This document shows positions 1 to 9,091 of a DNA stretch of 64,000 nucleotides, in pieces. The notes below the pieces were generated by a model. It ran no database searches, was not told the DNA's origin, and saw only the letters and a list, made by a program, of their open reading frames with translations. The translations under genes and the position numbers were made by a program. The stretch is from an uncultured Clostridia bacterium. GTDB lineage: Bacteria > Bacillota > Clostridia > Oscillospirales > Ruminococcaceae. How positions within the stretch are numbered: position 1 is the stretch's first letter; each line of letters begins with the position of its first letter. The DNA lies in NCBI GenBank assembly GCA_947625125.1, contig CANQNF010000004.1, positions 62,001 through 126,000 on the forward strand, given 5' to 3'.

Positions 1-1432
1 GGCGGGTCGCTCGGATGGCCGGGTAAAGCCCCGATATTACGCCTACCCCGATCGCCAGTATCACCGCCGCTATGTCGAGCCAGAACGGTATTATCGAAAG
101 CTTGGCCTCTGATGAATAAATGCCGAACGCCTCCATGCCCCCGCCTGCGGCAAGCTTATTCACAAGCATCGAAGCCCCGTAACTCAGTCCCACGCCCAGG
201 AACCCGCCTACAATGCCTATTATCGCGGCCTCGACAAGGAACATCCCCCTTATATCCGAAAGCTTGCAGCCTATGACCTTCATAATGCCTATTTCACGCG
301 TTCTCTCGTAAATCGACATGACCATCGTATTTGCTATGGAAATCGCCGCGACAAAGAACGCCACCGCGCCTATCGCGCCCAAAACCGAGCGCAGAAACTT
401 CGTCTGGTCCTGCTGCTGTCTTATCCAGTCCATCTGCGAATCGGTCTGGAACTCCATCGCGTTTATCTGGTCCTGGACCTCCAAAACGTTGTCGACGTCG
501 TCGACTATTACCGTCAGATTCTGGTAGAGATTTTCCCTGCCGTCGGCGTAATTGTTGCCGTCGTCATAGGAATATCCGAAAACAACTTCCTCGCCGTACA
601 TATCCGAATAGTATTTGTTCTGGTTCTCTTCGAGCAGCTTGTCGAGCTCCTGCAAGCCCTTTATGTCCATATAGGCCTCATGCGACCAGTCGGTGCTGCC
701 GTTCTGAAGATTCTGTACCAAAACGCCGACGCACTTTCCCTGGAACGCCTTGACTTTCGGTTTTGTGGTATCGACAGCGCCCGAGGCATAGTTTGAATCC
801 CATGTCAGCTCGTAAAACACATCGTCGTCGAACTCGTTCACCGGGTTCATCGGCAGCTCCTCGCCCTCGGATGATTCATAATATCTTACAAGATTCTGCC
901 AGTCGGTTTCATGCACGTCGTTGAATTCAAACGGCAGGTTGTAGCACAAAACGAAGTTATACGTTCCTACGTCCCGCTCGTCAAGCAGTCTGCCCACGAC
1001 CACTTCATACCCGAGGTCCTCCATAGCCGAGGCGTCGATACCCTGAAAATTGGGATACCAGATTTTCTCTTTTTTATTTCTGACAATGAAGTTTATGTAG
1101 TTGCTCCACTGCATCGGTGAAACGGCCTTGACATGCTCTATCGACTTGATATTTGCAAGCGATATGTCGTCCAGCGGCTCGACTACGGCAGCCGCCTCCC
1201 ACTCATCGGTTTCCTCGTTATAGGTGCCGGTCTTTGTGTAGACGGAGATTTCTTTTAAGTTACCGCGCGAGCCGAGCTGGTCCTCTATGCCCTTGTTCAT
1301 GCCGATGCCGATGGAGAGCATGATGACAACGGCCGCCGTGCCTATAACGACGCCGAAGACGGTCAGGGCGCTTCTTGCCTTGCGCCTTAAAAAGTTAGAG
1401 AGCGCAAAGGTGAAAAGATCTATTTTCCTCAT
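1..1432 (-). CDS. MacB/FtsX-type ABC transporter permease (3' end outside window)
   Basis: Membrane permease of a MacB/LolCE-like ABC system. About 477 residues are visible. The N-terminus has a first membrane segment (about residues 20-45) of the MacB type, with the motif RRKARSALTVFGVVIGTAAV. It is followed by a large extracytoplasmic domain of about 290 residues. Three C-terminal membrane helices form an FtsX domain, with YERTREIGIMKVIG just after the second helix and GLYPAIRAT at the very end, so only a few residues are missing. The ATG at 1432 has AAAGGAG upstream. It is the third gene of a minus-strand cluster after an ATPase and an anchored surface protein. The substrate is not known; extrusion of peptides or lipoproteins is the family expectation. 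Confidence 0.88.
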   Translation of the reverse strand, partial: MRKIDLFTFALSNFLRRKARSALTVFGVVIGTAAVVIMLSIGIGMNKGIEDQLGSRGNLKEISVYTKTGTYNEETDEWEAAAVVEPLDDISLANIKSIEHVKAVSPMQWSNYINFIVRNKKEKIWYPNFQGIDASAMEDLGYEVVVGRLLDERDVGTYNFVLCYNLPFEFNDVHETDWQNLVRYYESSEGEELPMNPVNEFDDDVFYELTWDSNYASGAVDTTKPKVKAFQGKCVGVLVQNLQNGSTDWSHEAYMDIKGLQELDKLLEENQNKYYSDMYGEEVVFGYSYDDGNNYADGRENLYQNLTVIVDDVDNVLEVQDQINAMEFQTDSQMDWIRQQQDQTKFLRSVLGAIGAVAFFVAAISIANTMVMSIYERTREIGIMKVIGCKLSDIRGMFLVEAAIIGIVGGFLGVGLSYGASMLVNKLAAGGGMEAFGIYSSEAKLSIIPFWLDIAAVILAIGVGVISGLYPAIRATR

Positions 1433-1459
1433 TTTGTATATTACTCCTTTGGAGCCCTA

Positions 1460-3754
1460 TTACTCGTCTTCTTCGTCCTCAAGGGCCTCTTTCTTGGCCT
1501 TTACTTTTTTGACTATGACGACTATGACGATTATTGCGGCAAGACCTATGGCGGACGGTATCGCAATCTTTGCCCAAAGCGGGAGTCCCGCCTGCTCAAC
1601 ATTGTCGCCGGATACGGGATTTCCGAATTCATCGTATTCAACGTCTCCCATCATGCCCGGGTCTACCGCCATGCCGGGGTCATCCCAGCCCATGTCTCCG
1701 CCCATCATATCGCCGCCCATCATATCGCCGCCGCCCATGGTGGAGGTATCGGTGATGGTCACGTCGAATTTTTCCTCGATGCGCTGTTCGACTCCCGCCG
1801 AATCTTCAAAGGTGAAGAACAGGATAGCGGTCTTGGTCTGGCCTACCGCGGACGGGTCGACGGGGGTTATCGTGCCCTGGAAATACTCGTAGCTTGCCGC
1901 CGCAAGGGTACCGGGGTACTGGGTCGGCATCGTGAAGTCGCCCTCAACGCCGATGCCCAAAGCGGTCATCGGGTTCTTGGACTTGTTGAAATACTGGAAC
2001 GAGATCATAACGCCGTCGGGGCCGCACTCGGTCGGCGGGGTCCATTCCATAAGGTCGAACTTGATGGGCTGCTGGACGGGAAGATTTATCGTCAGCTTGT
2101 CGTTGTCCGACTCGAACGTCAGGTTGTTTTCATACTGATAATCAAAGACTATGTCGACGGGGTAGGTGCCCGCGCCGGTACTTGCCGAGCACTTGAATTT
2201 GACCGCAAATTCCATCGTGGAAAGCTTCTCGAAGCTGTCGACGTAGAATGAGTTTGTGGAGTCGGCAAGGCTGAACACAGGCCCGCCGCCGGTTGTGCCG
2301 CTTCCCGAGCTGCCCGAGCTGTAATCGGAACTCGGAGCGATCTTTACGGTCATGTTTCTCAAATCCTTATCGGCGGAGGTGTTCTGCAAAGATACTTTGA
2401 TGGTGAATTCCTCGCCGGAGAAGATGGTGCCGGTGCCGTCGTCGGTCTCGACCGAGAAGTTGGAGACGATGACCTTGGGTCTTAAGGTGTCCTGCTTGGT
2501 CTCCTCTTCCTCTTTCTTTTCTTTCTCGGTGGCCTGCAAATAAACGGTGAAGTCCTCGCTCGCCTCGGCGGTCGCAGTGCCGTAGATGACGGTGGCGGTG
2601 AGGTTCGGCTGAGCGATGGGATACTCATCAAACTTTATCGGGAATACCGCCTTGCAGCTCTCGCCGGGAAGAATGTTTCCGACCTCGACGGTGTCGGTAA
2701 ATGTGTCAAGGAGAATAGTAGAGCCCGAACCGAAGCCGGTGAGCCTTATCCTTACGTTTGAAGCCTCGTAGACAGAGCTGTTTTTGAATTCGAGAGTAAG
2801 CTTGGTGGAGAGCTTCGAGCGGCCTTTCTTTTCGGGGATGGAAGCCGAGGTCAGGCTGAAATGCGCGTTTTCCTTGGTCTCGTCGACCTCTTCCTCCTCG
2901 CTCTGAGATTCCACGTCTATATTGAGGGAACGGGAGGCGGTGTATGTCTTGCCCTCGACGGTAAAGCTGACCTTTAAGGTCACGGTCTTTCTGCCCGATG
3001 CGGAATTTTTATCGCATAAGATCCTCACGGTCTCGGAGCCTGTGGAGATGTCCTCCTCGGCCAAAGAGCCCGCCAAAGTGAAGCCCTCGCCCTCGACGGA
3101 TACCGTTCCGTCGGCGGCGTTCACGCTTGAGTAGTAGCCGAAGCTGCTTGTGTAGACGTTTATCAGGCGGGAGCTGAAGCCGACTTCAAAGGACTCCCCC
3201 GCCGCTATTACGCCGGTCGGAGCGCTCGTGACCGAGAGGTCTACATATCCCTCGCCCGTCGGTTCGACCTGTTCGGGAGTGCCGGCGCCCATGACGTTGA
3301 CATAGACTTTTTCGGAGACGGTGGTCTCGACCGTGCCGCTCTTATATTCCGCAATGACGTCAAAGGAGTACCTGCCCGATTCGAGGGACTGGTTGACCTT
3401 GACCGGGATGTTTATAACGCCTCCGTCGTAGCTTTCGGTATAGCGGGTAGCGCTCGAGCCGTCCATCGAAAAATCGGTGCCGCCGGAGACGGAGGCCCTG
3501 ACGCTTCCGACTGATATATCGGTTCCGACGAGCCTGAAGCTCACGACAAAGCTGCCGCCTGCGTAGACGGTCGCGTTCAGCGTAGGATTCATATTGTTTA
3601 CGCTGACAATCTCAAGTCTTGCGTCGTAGGACGTCGGGGTCAATCCGCCGCTCTCTCCGCCCTCTCCGCCGTCGCCCTCGACCGCAAAAGCCGGGAGCGC
3701 CATGACGTTGAGCGCCAAAACGACTGCCAGAACAAATACAGCAATTTTCTTCAT
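1460..3754 (-). CDS. Large anchored surface protein with COG1361/CARDB-like beta domains
   Basis: A 764-residue exported protein. A signal peptide (residues 1-24, ending ALPAFA) is followed by several immunoglobulin-like beta repeats of the S-layer COG1361/NEW3/CARDB kind, with recurring phrases such as FSVETDDGTGTIFSGEEFTI and long acidic linkers. A Gly-Met-Asp run (GGGDMMGGDMMGGDM, about residue 680) precedes one C-terminal membrane helix (about 725-748) and a charged tail. The ATG has GGAGG nine bases upstream and starts one base after the ATPase stop, so translation is probably coupled. It takes the place a MacA-type adaptor would have in Gram-negative MacAB, so it may be the external partner of the exporter. 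That role is inference. Confidence 0.75.
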   Translation of the reverse strand: MKKIAVFVLAVVLALNVMALPAFAVEGDGGEGGESGGLTPTSYDARLEIVSVNNMNPTLNATVYAGGSFVVSFRLVGTDISVGSVRASVSGGTDFSMDGSSATRYTESYDGGVINIPVKVNQSLESGRYSFDVIAEYKSGTVETTVSEKVYVNVMGAGTPEQVEPTGEGYVDLSVTSAPTGVIAAGESFEVGFSSRLINVYTSSFGYYSSVNAADGTVSVEGEGFTLAGSLAEEDISTGSETVRILCDKNSASGRKTVTLKVSFTVEGKTYTASRSLNIDVESQSEEEEVDETKENAHFSLTSASIPEKKGRSKLSTKLTLEFKNSSVYEASNVRIRLTGFGSGSTILLDTFTDTVEVGNILPGESCKAVFPIKFDEYPIAQPNLTATVIYGTATAEASEDFTVYLQATEKEKKEEEETKQDTLRPKVIVSNFSVETDDGTGTIFSGEEFTIKVSLQNTSADKDLRNMTVKIAPSSDYSSGSSGSGTTGGGPVFSLADSTNSFYVDSFEKLSTMEFAVKFKCSASTGAGTYPVDIVFDYQYENNLTFESDNDKLTINLPVQQPIKFDLMEWTPPTECGPDGVMISFQYFNKSKNPMTALGIGVEGDFTMPTQYPGTLAAASYEYFQGTITPVDPSAVGQTKTAILFFTFEDSAGVEQRIEEKFDVTITDTSTMGGGDMMGGDMMGGDMGWDDPGMAVDPGMMGDVEYDEFGNPVSGDNVEQAGLPLWAKIAIPSAIGLAAIIVIVVIVKKVKAKKEALEDEEDE

Positions 3755-3755
3755 G

Positions 3756-4727
3756 TTACTCTTCCTCCGTATGTATTTCGCTTATATCCGAATCTTCAAG
3801 TATATTTTCTATCTCCTCGGCCGAACTCTCGCCGTCCTTTATATCGATAGGCCCTATCGGCTCGATGACCGGCTCGTCGGGCGCGGACTCCTCTCTGCCC
3901 TTTCTTATCTCGGGGAGGCTCTCCTCAGACCTTACCGCGTCGGCAGCTTCCTCGGCGGCCGCCTCAGCCTCGGCCTGTGCGGTCTCTACGCTCTGTCTGC
4001 CGGGGATTATCTGTTTGGAACGGTTGTCGTCCATCGATGAAATCCTGCCGTCGATGATATGATAAATTTTATCGGCATAGGCTGCTATCTCGATATCGTG
4101 GGTGACGATAATAAGGGTCTGGCGGTTTTCCCTCGACAGGCTCACCATCATCTCCATGATCTCTATCGTGGTCCTCGTATCGAGGTTTCCGGTTGGCTCG
4201 TCCGCGAATACTATCTTGGGAGTCCCGACGAACGCCCTCGCTATGCCGACTCTTTGCTGCTGACCGCCGGACATCTGCGTGGGCTTGTGCCTCATGCGCT
4301 TTCCGAGGCCGACGAGTTTGAGCATCTTCCTCGCCTTTTTGTTTCTTATCTTCTTTTTCATGCCCGCAAATGCAAGCGGCAGCGCCACGTTGTCTATGGC
4401 GGTCAGGTTCGGCAGGAGGTTGTAGGACTGGAATACGAATCCCATATTTTTCTGCCGAAACATTGCAAGCTTTCGCTCGCTCATCCTGTCAAGGCGCTCT
4501 CCGAAGATGACGATAGAACCTTTCGTAGGCTTTTCAAGGCCCGCCATCATGTTCAGAAGAGTCGATTTGCCCGAGCCGGACGTTCCCAAAAGACAGACGA
4601 TCTCGCCGGGGTATATTTCAAGGTCTATGCCGTTTAAGGCGACTACCTTTTCGCGGCCGAGCGTGAACACCTTGGTCAGACCCTTTATGCTGATTATAGG
4701 CTTTTTCAGAGCCTCGTTTTCCGGCAC
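3756..4727 (-). CDS. MacB/LolD-type ABC transporter ATP-binding protein with acidic tail
   Basis: Cytoplasmic ATPase for the permease encoded two genes downstream. Walker A GTSGSGKST is at residues 48-56, the Q-loop at FVFQSYN, the signature MSGGQQQRVGIARA at 152-165, Walker B IVFADEPT at about 172-179 and the switch His in TLIIVTHD. The catalytic domain ends near residue 230, as in LolD/MacB. An Ala/Glu-rich tail of about 90 residues follows, unusual for the family, with no recognisable domain. The start is GTG at 4727, with AAAGGAG nine bases upstream. First gene of the exporter operon, under the promoter at 4785-4813. Confidence 0.9.
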   Translation of the reverse strand: MPENEALKKPIISIKGLTKVFTLGREKVVALNGIDLEIYPGEIVCLLGTSGSGKSTLLNMMAGLEKPTKGSIVIFGERLDRMSERKLAMFRQKNMGFVFQSYNLLPNLTAIDNVALPLAFAGMKKKIRNKKARKMLKLVGLGKRMRHKPTQMSGGQQQRVGIARAFVGTPKIVFADEPTGNLDTRTTIEIMEMMVSLSRENRQTLIIVTHDIEIAAYADKIYHIIDGRISSMDDNRSKQIIPGRQSVETAQAEAEAAAEEAADAVRSEESLPEIRKGREESAPDEPVIEPIGPIDIKDGESSAEEIENILEDSDISEIHTEEE

Positions 4728-4784
4728 CTGACACAGCTCCTTTCTCGGATAAAATCCCGTATTATCCGCATTCTTCTCATGGCA

Positions 4785-4813
4785 ATTATAACACTGTAAA
4801 GCGCAAAATACAA
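4785..4813 (-). promoter_or_regulatory. Sigma-A promoter of the ABC exporter operon
   Basis: On the minus strand TTGTAT and TATAAT are separated by 17 bases, giving a start near 4778, about 50 bases upstream of the ATPase GTG. Confidence 0.75.
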
Positions 4814-4947
4814 TAGATATTAAGAATTTGTAATCAAATTTTAATATTTGCCCGTTTTTTCTTAATAATTACATTTTTTGGCAGCGATCTGCGGCAAAAA
4901 TCGGGCGCGGGCGGCGGTTTTAATTTTATTTTCCGCGTCGCCCGGGA

Positions 4948-5030
4948 GCGCCCCCTTGCGAGCTCCTTTGGAAGCTCGGCTCATCCCCAAAGGGATGAGC
5001 GGCGCGGCCGAGCCGCGCCCAAGGGGGCGC
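4948..5030. repeat. Three-hairpin cloverleaf repeat, copy A
   Basis: An outer stem GCGCCCCCTTG (4948-4958) pairs perfectly with 5020-5030. Inside are three abutting hairpins: 4959-4978 (one bulge), 4979-5000 (9 bp, loop CAAA) and 5001-5019 (8 bp, loop CGA). It lies in the 485-base gap between the permease 3' end and the ABC promoter. No gene is seen here; the long ORF across it is an artefact of GC bias. Confidence 0.85.
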
Positions 5031-5167
5031 GGGCGGTAAAGGCACGCAGGAGGCCGGGCAGGGGCAGCGCCCGCGCGCGCATTTTTGCACATATATAAGT
5101 AATACGCTTTTTGTCCCCGAAATATTGCAGCGGGATAAAAAATTTTTTCGGTAATTTCTGCAAAATA

Positions 5168-5198
5168 AAAAGCCCCTTGCGTCGGGCAAAGGGCTTTG
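5168..5198 (-). terminator. Intrinsic terminator of the purine permease
   Basis: Minus-strand stem AAAGCCC / GGGGCTTT, with extra pairing inside, followed by TTTTTATTTT, 15 bases after the permease stop codon. Confidence 0.8.
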
Positions 5199-5212
5199 TG
5201 AAAAATCTTCAA

Positions 5213-6634
5213 TTAAGCGACGATGAAGAACTTCAGGAGGAAGATGGCGGCGATGACGTAAGTCAGGACCGAGACCTCCTTGGCCTTGCCGGTCAGGAGC
5301 TTGATGCAGGCGTAGGTGATAAGCGCAAGACCGATGGCGTGTCCGATGGAGCCGGTGATAGGCATGCCTATCAGCATGATGGCCGCGGGAGCAAGCTGGC
5401 TAAAATCGTCGAAGTCGAGATTCTTGAGGCCCGAAAGCATCAGGATACCGACGTAGACAAGCGCAGAGGAAGTAGCGGCGGCGGGGATGATGGCGGCTAT
5501 CGGAGAGAGGAACATGCAGGCGAGGAAGAGGATACCGGTGGTGAGAGCGGTGAGTCCCGTTCTGCCGCCCGCCTCAACGCCGGAAGCGCTCTCGATGAAG
5601 GTGGTGACGGTGGAGGTACCGGTGACGGCGCCGACAGTCGTGCCGACGGCGTCCGAAAGAAGAGCTTCCTTCATGTTCGGCATATTGCCCTTTTCATCCA
5701 TCATGCCGGCACGGGAAGCGGTACCTACGAGGGTGCCGATGGTGTCGAACATGTCGATCATGCAGAACGTGATGATAAGGGTGATGGCGGTGAACCATCC
5801 TACGTCGACAAAGAGGGTCTTGAAGTCGAACTTAAAGAGCGTGGTGCTCGCCATGTCGGCGAAAGGCGGGAGCCATGAAGCCCCGGAAAGAGAAGCGAAC
5901 GGATTGCTGCCCATGATGAACGAACCTATCCAGTAGACGACGCTCGCGAAGATCATGCCGAGTAAAACGTTTGCTCTGATGCCGAAGTGCTTGAGGGCGA
6001 TCATGCAGAAAACGCCCAAGAAGATGGTGATAACGGTGAGGACCATCGTGCCGTAGGCCGAACCCATGGAATCCTTGGCGACGGACGGAGAGAGAGCGCC
6101 GAAGAAGTTGGCGAAGACGTAGTGGGCGTTGCCGTTCTCGTCATAAACGCCGACGTTCGAGCCAAAGCCTATGTTAAGAAGCATAAGGCCGATGGCAGGA
6201 GCGATGGCGACTCTGACGCCGCGGGGAATAGCCTCTACGATCTTTTCGCGGATCGAGAGCACCGAAAGAATAAGGAAAACAATACCCTCGACGAGGATAA
6301 TGCACATTGCCGCCTGGAACGCGTTGGTGTAGTCAACGCCCGTTGCGACGACGATGTTTGAGCAGACCGTCGCAAAGAAGCTGTTCAGGCCCATGCCCGG
6401 CGCCATAGCGAACGGCTTGTTGGCCAAAAACGCCATGCAGATGGTGCCGATGCCGGAGGCGATACATGTCGCCAGGAATACGCCGTTCCAAAGAGGAGTG
6501 CCTACGGCGAATCCTGTCAGCAGGTTAGGGTTCAGGGCGATGATGTAGGCCATCGTCATGAACGTCGTAAGACCCGCTAAGATCTCTGTGCGGACGCTGG
6601 TTTTGTTTTCCTTGAGTTTGAAAACTTTTTCCAT
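5213..6634 (-). CDS. NCS2-family purine permease (AzgA/PbuG type)
   Basis: A 473-residue polytopic membrane protein importing hypoxanthine, guanine or adenine by proton symport, by family. Typical AzgA motifs are visible: TEILAGLTTFMTMAYI near the N-terminus, the substrate-site region AMAPGMGLNSFFA, DMFDTIGTLVGTASRAG, and the loop GTSTVTTFIESASGVEAGGR. About 12-14 hydrophobic segments are present, as expected. The ATG at 6634 is chosen because AAAGGA lies nine bases upstream; the upstream in-frame ATG at 6643 overlaps that site. It is single-gene, with its own promoter and terminator. I saw no purine riboswitch in the 5' leader. Confidence 0.9.
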   Translation of the reverse strand: MEKVFKLKENKTSVRTEILAGLTTFMTMAYIIALNPNLLTGFAVGTPLWNGVFLATCIASGIGTICMAFLANKPFAMAPGMGLNSFFATVCSNIVVATGVDYTNAFQAAMCIILVEGIVFLILSVLSIREKIVEAIPRGVRVAIAPAIGLMLLNIGFGSNVGVYDENGNAHYVFANFFGALSPSVAKDSMGSAYGTMVLTVITIFLGVFCMIALKHFGIRANVLLGMIFASVVYWIGSFIMGSNPFASLSGASWLPPFADMASTTLFKFDFKTLFVDVGWFTAITLIITFCMIDMFDTIGTLVGTASRAGMMDEKGNMPNMKEALLSDAVGTTVGAVTGTSTVTTFIESASGVEAGGRTGLTALTTGILFLACMFLSPIAAIIPAAATSSALVYVGILMLSGLKNLDFDDFSQLAPAAIMLIGMPITGSIGHAIGLALITYACIKLLTGKAKEVSVLTYVIAAIFLLKFFIVA

Positions 6635-6680
6635 TTTTGTCATCCTTTCTGTTTTGATGCGTGTGCGTGAATCAAACGCT

Positions 6681-6695
6681 TGTACTAAATGTACA
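6681..6695. promoter_or_regulatory. Possible operator palindrome at the permease promoter
   Basis: TGTACTAAATGTACA is a perfect interrupted palindrome just downstream of the -10 box. A wider inverted pair TTGTACTA / TAGTACAA spans the -10. A repressor site here is inference. Confidence 0.4.
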
Positions 6696-6700
6696 TATAT

Positions 6701-6729
6701 ATAGTACAATTAAATGGCAAGAATGTCAA
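6701..6729 (-). promoter_or_regulatory. Sigma-A promoter of the purine permease
   Basis: Minus-strand TTGACA-17-TACTAT, start near 6694, about 60 bases before the ATG. Confidence 0.85.
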
Positions 6730-6860
6730 CATTTTGTGTCAAAAATTTCAGAGATTTTTCGCCAAATTTTCACCCCGTTATCTGGTAATTTTGCCGAGAA
6801 AAGCCGATTTGATGACTTAGGCTGCGGGGAGAGAGCGCGTCCCCGCACCGCTCCTCAGCT

Positions 6861-6996
6861 ACCCGCGGACGGAACCCTACCCCCTGCTCCGGCGGAGCCC
6901 CGACCGGCCCGCAGGGCCGGTCCGACGGCGCAGCCGTCGGGCTCGCTTCGCGAGCCGGGGCTCCGCCCCGCACCAAGCCCGGGTACGTCCGCGGGT
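6861..6996. repeat. Three-hairpin cloverleaf repeat, copy B
   Basis: Outermost arm ACCCGCGGACG (6861-6871) pairs with 6986-6996. The core stem GGCGGAGCCCCG (6891-6902) pairs perfectly with 6956-6967. The three hairpins 6903-6921 (loop GCA), 6922-6940 (loop GCA) and 6941-6955 (loop TTC) are perfect and directly abutting. It fills the gap between the lipoprotein stop and the permease promoter, where no gene is seen. Confidence 0.9.
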
Positions 6997-7023
6997 CTAT
7001 CCTCCGCGCCTGCCTCTCGTCCG

Positions 7024-8850
7024 CTATTCGCCCATGCGCATCGCCGTTTCTGCGGCGGCTTCGCAGGCGAGCGCCCTCAGTTCGCTCCTGCTCAGATCCT
7101 CGGCCCTCGCCCTGGTCCTTGCCTGCATGATAGGCCCTATCAGCTCGAGCGGTCGGCAGCGCCACTCCGCATAACAGCTCTTGCCGCTTTCAAGCTCGGG
7201 ATACCGTCTCTCCTCGGGCACGACCCCCGGTATCGCGCCGCTGTATGAATCAAAAATATATTCCAAAAATTTTAGTGAATTGTCATAATTTTTCGACTTG
7301 GGATTCATCATATAAACGTTCGCGGCGTAAATGGCTGCGCCGTCGCCGAACGGCATTTTTTCGCGGTTCCCGGTCGGATTTTCGTTAATGTATTTAAGCA
7401 GTTTATACAGCTCCTCGCCGTCCGGGTCGGCAAAACTTTTTTCAGCGGCGTCGACGTTTTCGGCACAGTAAATCATCTCGGAAACGGCCAGGGAGTAGCT
7501 CTGTGGGCTGCCGTTTTCGGGGTAGTATTCCTCGGCGGCATAGTTGAAAACGTGTGCGGGAACGCCGAAATATTTGCCGTCATAGCTTGCGCAAAGCTCG
7601 GCGGCGGGGCTTTGAGATATCCTTTTTTCGAGGCTTTCCACGGTTTTCAGGTCGACATATGCGCCCGCGCCGACGAAGCTGTGAAACCCCGAGCCTGTGT
7701 TGAATATGTCAAAGTCGTCGTCCCCGGCCATAAGCTTTAAAACGATTTTGTAATAGTCGGTGTATGCAGTCCTCACGAGTATCCCCGAAGCCCTTTCAAA
7801 GCTCTCAATAAGCTCCGGATCCGTTTCGTTTCCGAGTATTGTGATGCTTTCCGGCGGGTCGAGATAGTCGTATATCCGGCATTTATTTTCCGATGACGAA
7901 ACAGTGCAGACCGCGTTTTCATATGCTCCTACAAAAAATCTAACGCCGTAGGATATGTCAATATAATAGCGGTTCAGGACGATACTGTCAGAGTCCTGTA
8001 AAGAATATTCTGTCAGCGGAATCGAGACTGTCTTGGTTCCGGAATCGTCTCCAAAAGAAACGCTTCCCGGCAGGCCGTAAATTATCGCCGTGTCGGTTTT
8101 TTCGCAGTACGCGACCGCCGAGCTGTAGTTGATGTAAAGTTCGCGGATGTTTGAAGTATCGCCGGTTTTTGCGTCAAAAACGCCGAGATTAGTGCCGGTA
8201 AAAACCGTGTCCGGGATAAGAGTCAGAAGCCTGTCGCCTTTGTAGGAAAACAGCTCGACGCCGGAATTCGGCGCCTTTTTTTCAAGCGTCTGCTCGCCCG
8301 TCTCACGCGAAAAGACCGTCAGTATCGTGTCGATATACACCTCTCCGACGACCCGCCGTTTAAGCGCATAGAAGCTGTCGGTGACGTATATTTTTTGCAC
8401 GGTGCCGCCGTCTGCCGAAATAACGGTCTCGCCCAAGAGACTGCCGTCGGGGTCATACTCCGAAATCACGGAGCTCTCGGCGGTATATGCATAAAGCCGT
8501 CCGCCGTGGGAGCACAGCGATACCGCAGGCGTTTTAAATAGCTCGCCGCTCTCGCCGGTCTCAACGTCGAGGTAAAAGACCGAGCCGCACGCCAAAAAAT
8601 AAAGCCGTTTTTTGATCTGCACGACGTCCGCAATTTCCTCGGCAGGAACGGGCAGCTCCGCCTCTTTGACTGGCGAAAATGCCCCGTATGAGATATTTCT
8701 TCCGAAAATCGAGCTTACCGGCCTGTCCGCAAGTGTCAGCGAATCCTCGGGCCTTGAGTCAGCGCCCGGGTTCGCAGCCCCTCCCGAGCATCCGCAAAGA
8801 ATCAAAAGCGCAGCCGCCGCCAAAATTTTTCCGAGCATTTTTCTGAGCAT
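7024..8850 (-). CDS. Extracellular solute-binding lipoprotein
   Basis: A 608-residue exported lipoprotein. The signal peptide ends in the lipobox ILCGC (Cys about residue 21). Residues 50-320 form a beta-rich region with repeated Tyr/Asp/Gly strands like a propeller. Residues 330-600 look like a family 1 ABC solute-binding domain: an initial strand SITILGNETDPELIESFERA, then GDDDFDIFNTG, KYFGVPAHVF and a helix pair near the C-terminus. AAGGAG is well placed before the ATG. No ABC permease or ATPase lies nearby, so the partner is elsewhere or the protein is an orphan sensor/binding protein. The ligand cannot be read from sequence. Confidence 0.72.
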   Translation of the reverse strand: MLRKMLGKILAAAALLILCGCSGGAANPGADSRPEDSLTLADRPVSSIFGRNISYGAFSPVKEAELPVPAEEIADVVQIKKRLYFLACGSVFYLDVETGESGELFKTPAVSLCSHGGRLYAYTAESSVISEYDPDGSLLGETVISADGGTVQKIYVTDSFYALKRRVVGEVYIDTILTVFSRETGEQTLEKKAPNSGVELFSYKGDRLLTLIPDTVFTGTNLGVFDAKTGDTSNIRELYINYSSAVAYCEKTDTAIIYGLPGSVSFGDDSGTKTVSIPLTEYSLQDSDSIVLNRYYIDISYGVRFFVGAYENAVCTVSSSENKCRIYDYLDPPESITILGNETDPELIESFERASGILVRTAYTDYYKIVLKLMAGDDDFDIFNTGSGFHSFVGAGAYVDLKTVESLEKRISQSPAAELCASYDGKYFGVPAHVFNYAAEEYYPENGSPQSYSLAVSEMIYCAENVDAAEKSFADPDGEELYKLLKYINENPTGNREKMPFGDGAAIYAANVYMMNPKSKNYDNSLKFLEYIFDSYSGAIPGVVPEERRYPELESGKSCYAEWRCRPLELIGPIMQARTRARAEDLSRSELRALACEAAAETAMRMGE

Positions 8851-8879
8851 ATGACCTCTCCTTAAATTTTCTTGATTCG

Positions 8880-8910
8880 GTTATACGCTCTTCCCCAAGG
8901 TAAGTGTCAA
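8880..8910 (-). promoter_or_regulatory. Possible promoter of the solute-binding lipoprotein
   Basis: Minus-strand TTGACA and TATAAC are separated by 19 bases. The hexamers are good but the spacing is long. Confidence 0.4.
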
Positions 8911-9091
8911 GTCCACCGAAAAAACTTTGTAGCATGTGACAAAACGGAGGCCCAGCATTTGGGCAGAGTAACGAAAAAGCACGGTTTCCCACGCTTTTAA
9001 AACTATTTTTATTTTGTCACCGCAGGCGACTGCCTTGAAATTCTGACGTCTGATTTCTTACATCCGAATTCTTGAAGCTTTGAATGCGTCC

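Noticed and set aside
331-753. Plus-strand ORF of 140 codons with Arg/Pro-rich product
   Set aside because: It is a shadow of the permease gene on the other strand, without ribosome binding site or domain pattern.
4862-5212. ORFs across the GC-rich gap
   Set aside because: They run through the cloverleaf repeat, have Ala/Arg/Pro-rich products and no start signals.
5111-5878. 255-codon plus ORF opposite the purine permease
   Set aside because: Asp/Gly-rich product typical of an antisense shadow of a membrane protein gene.
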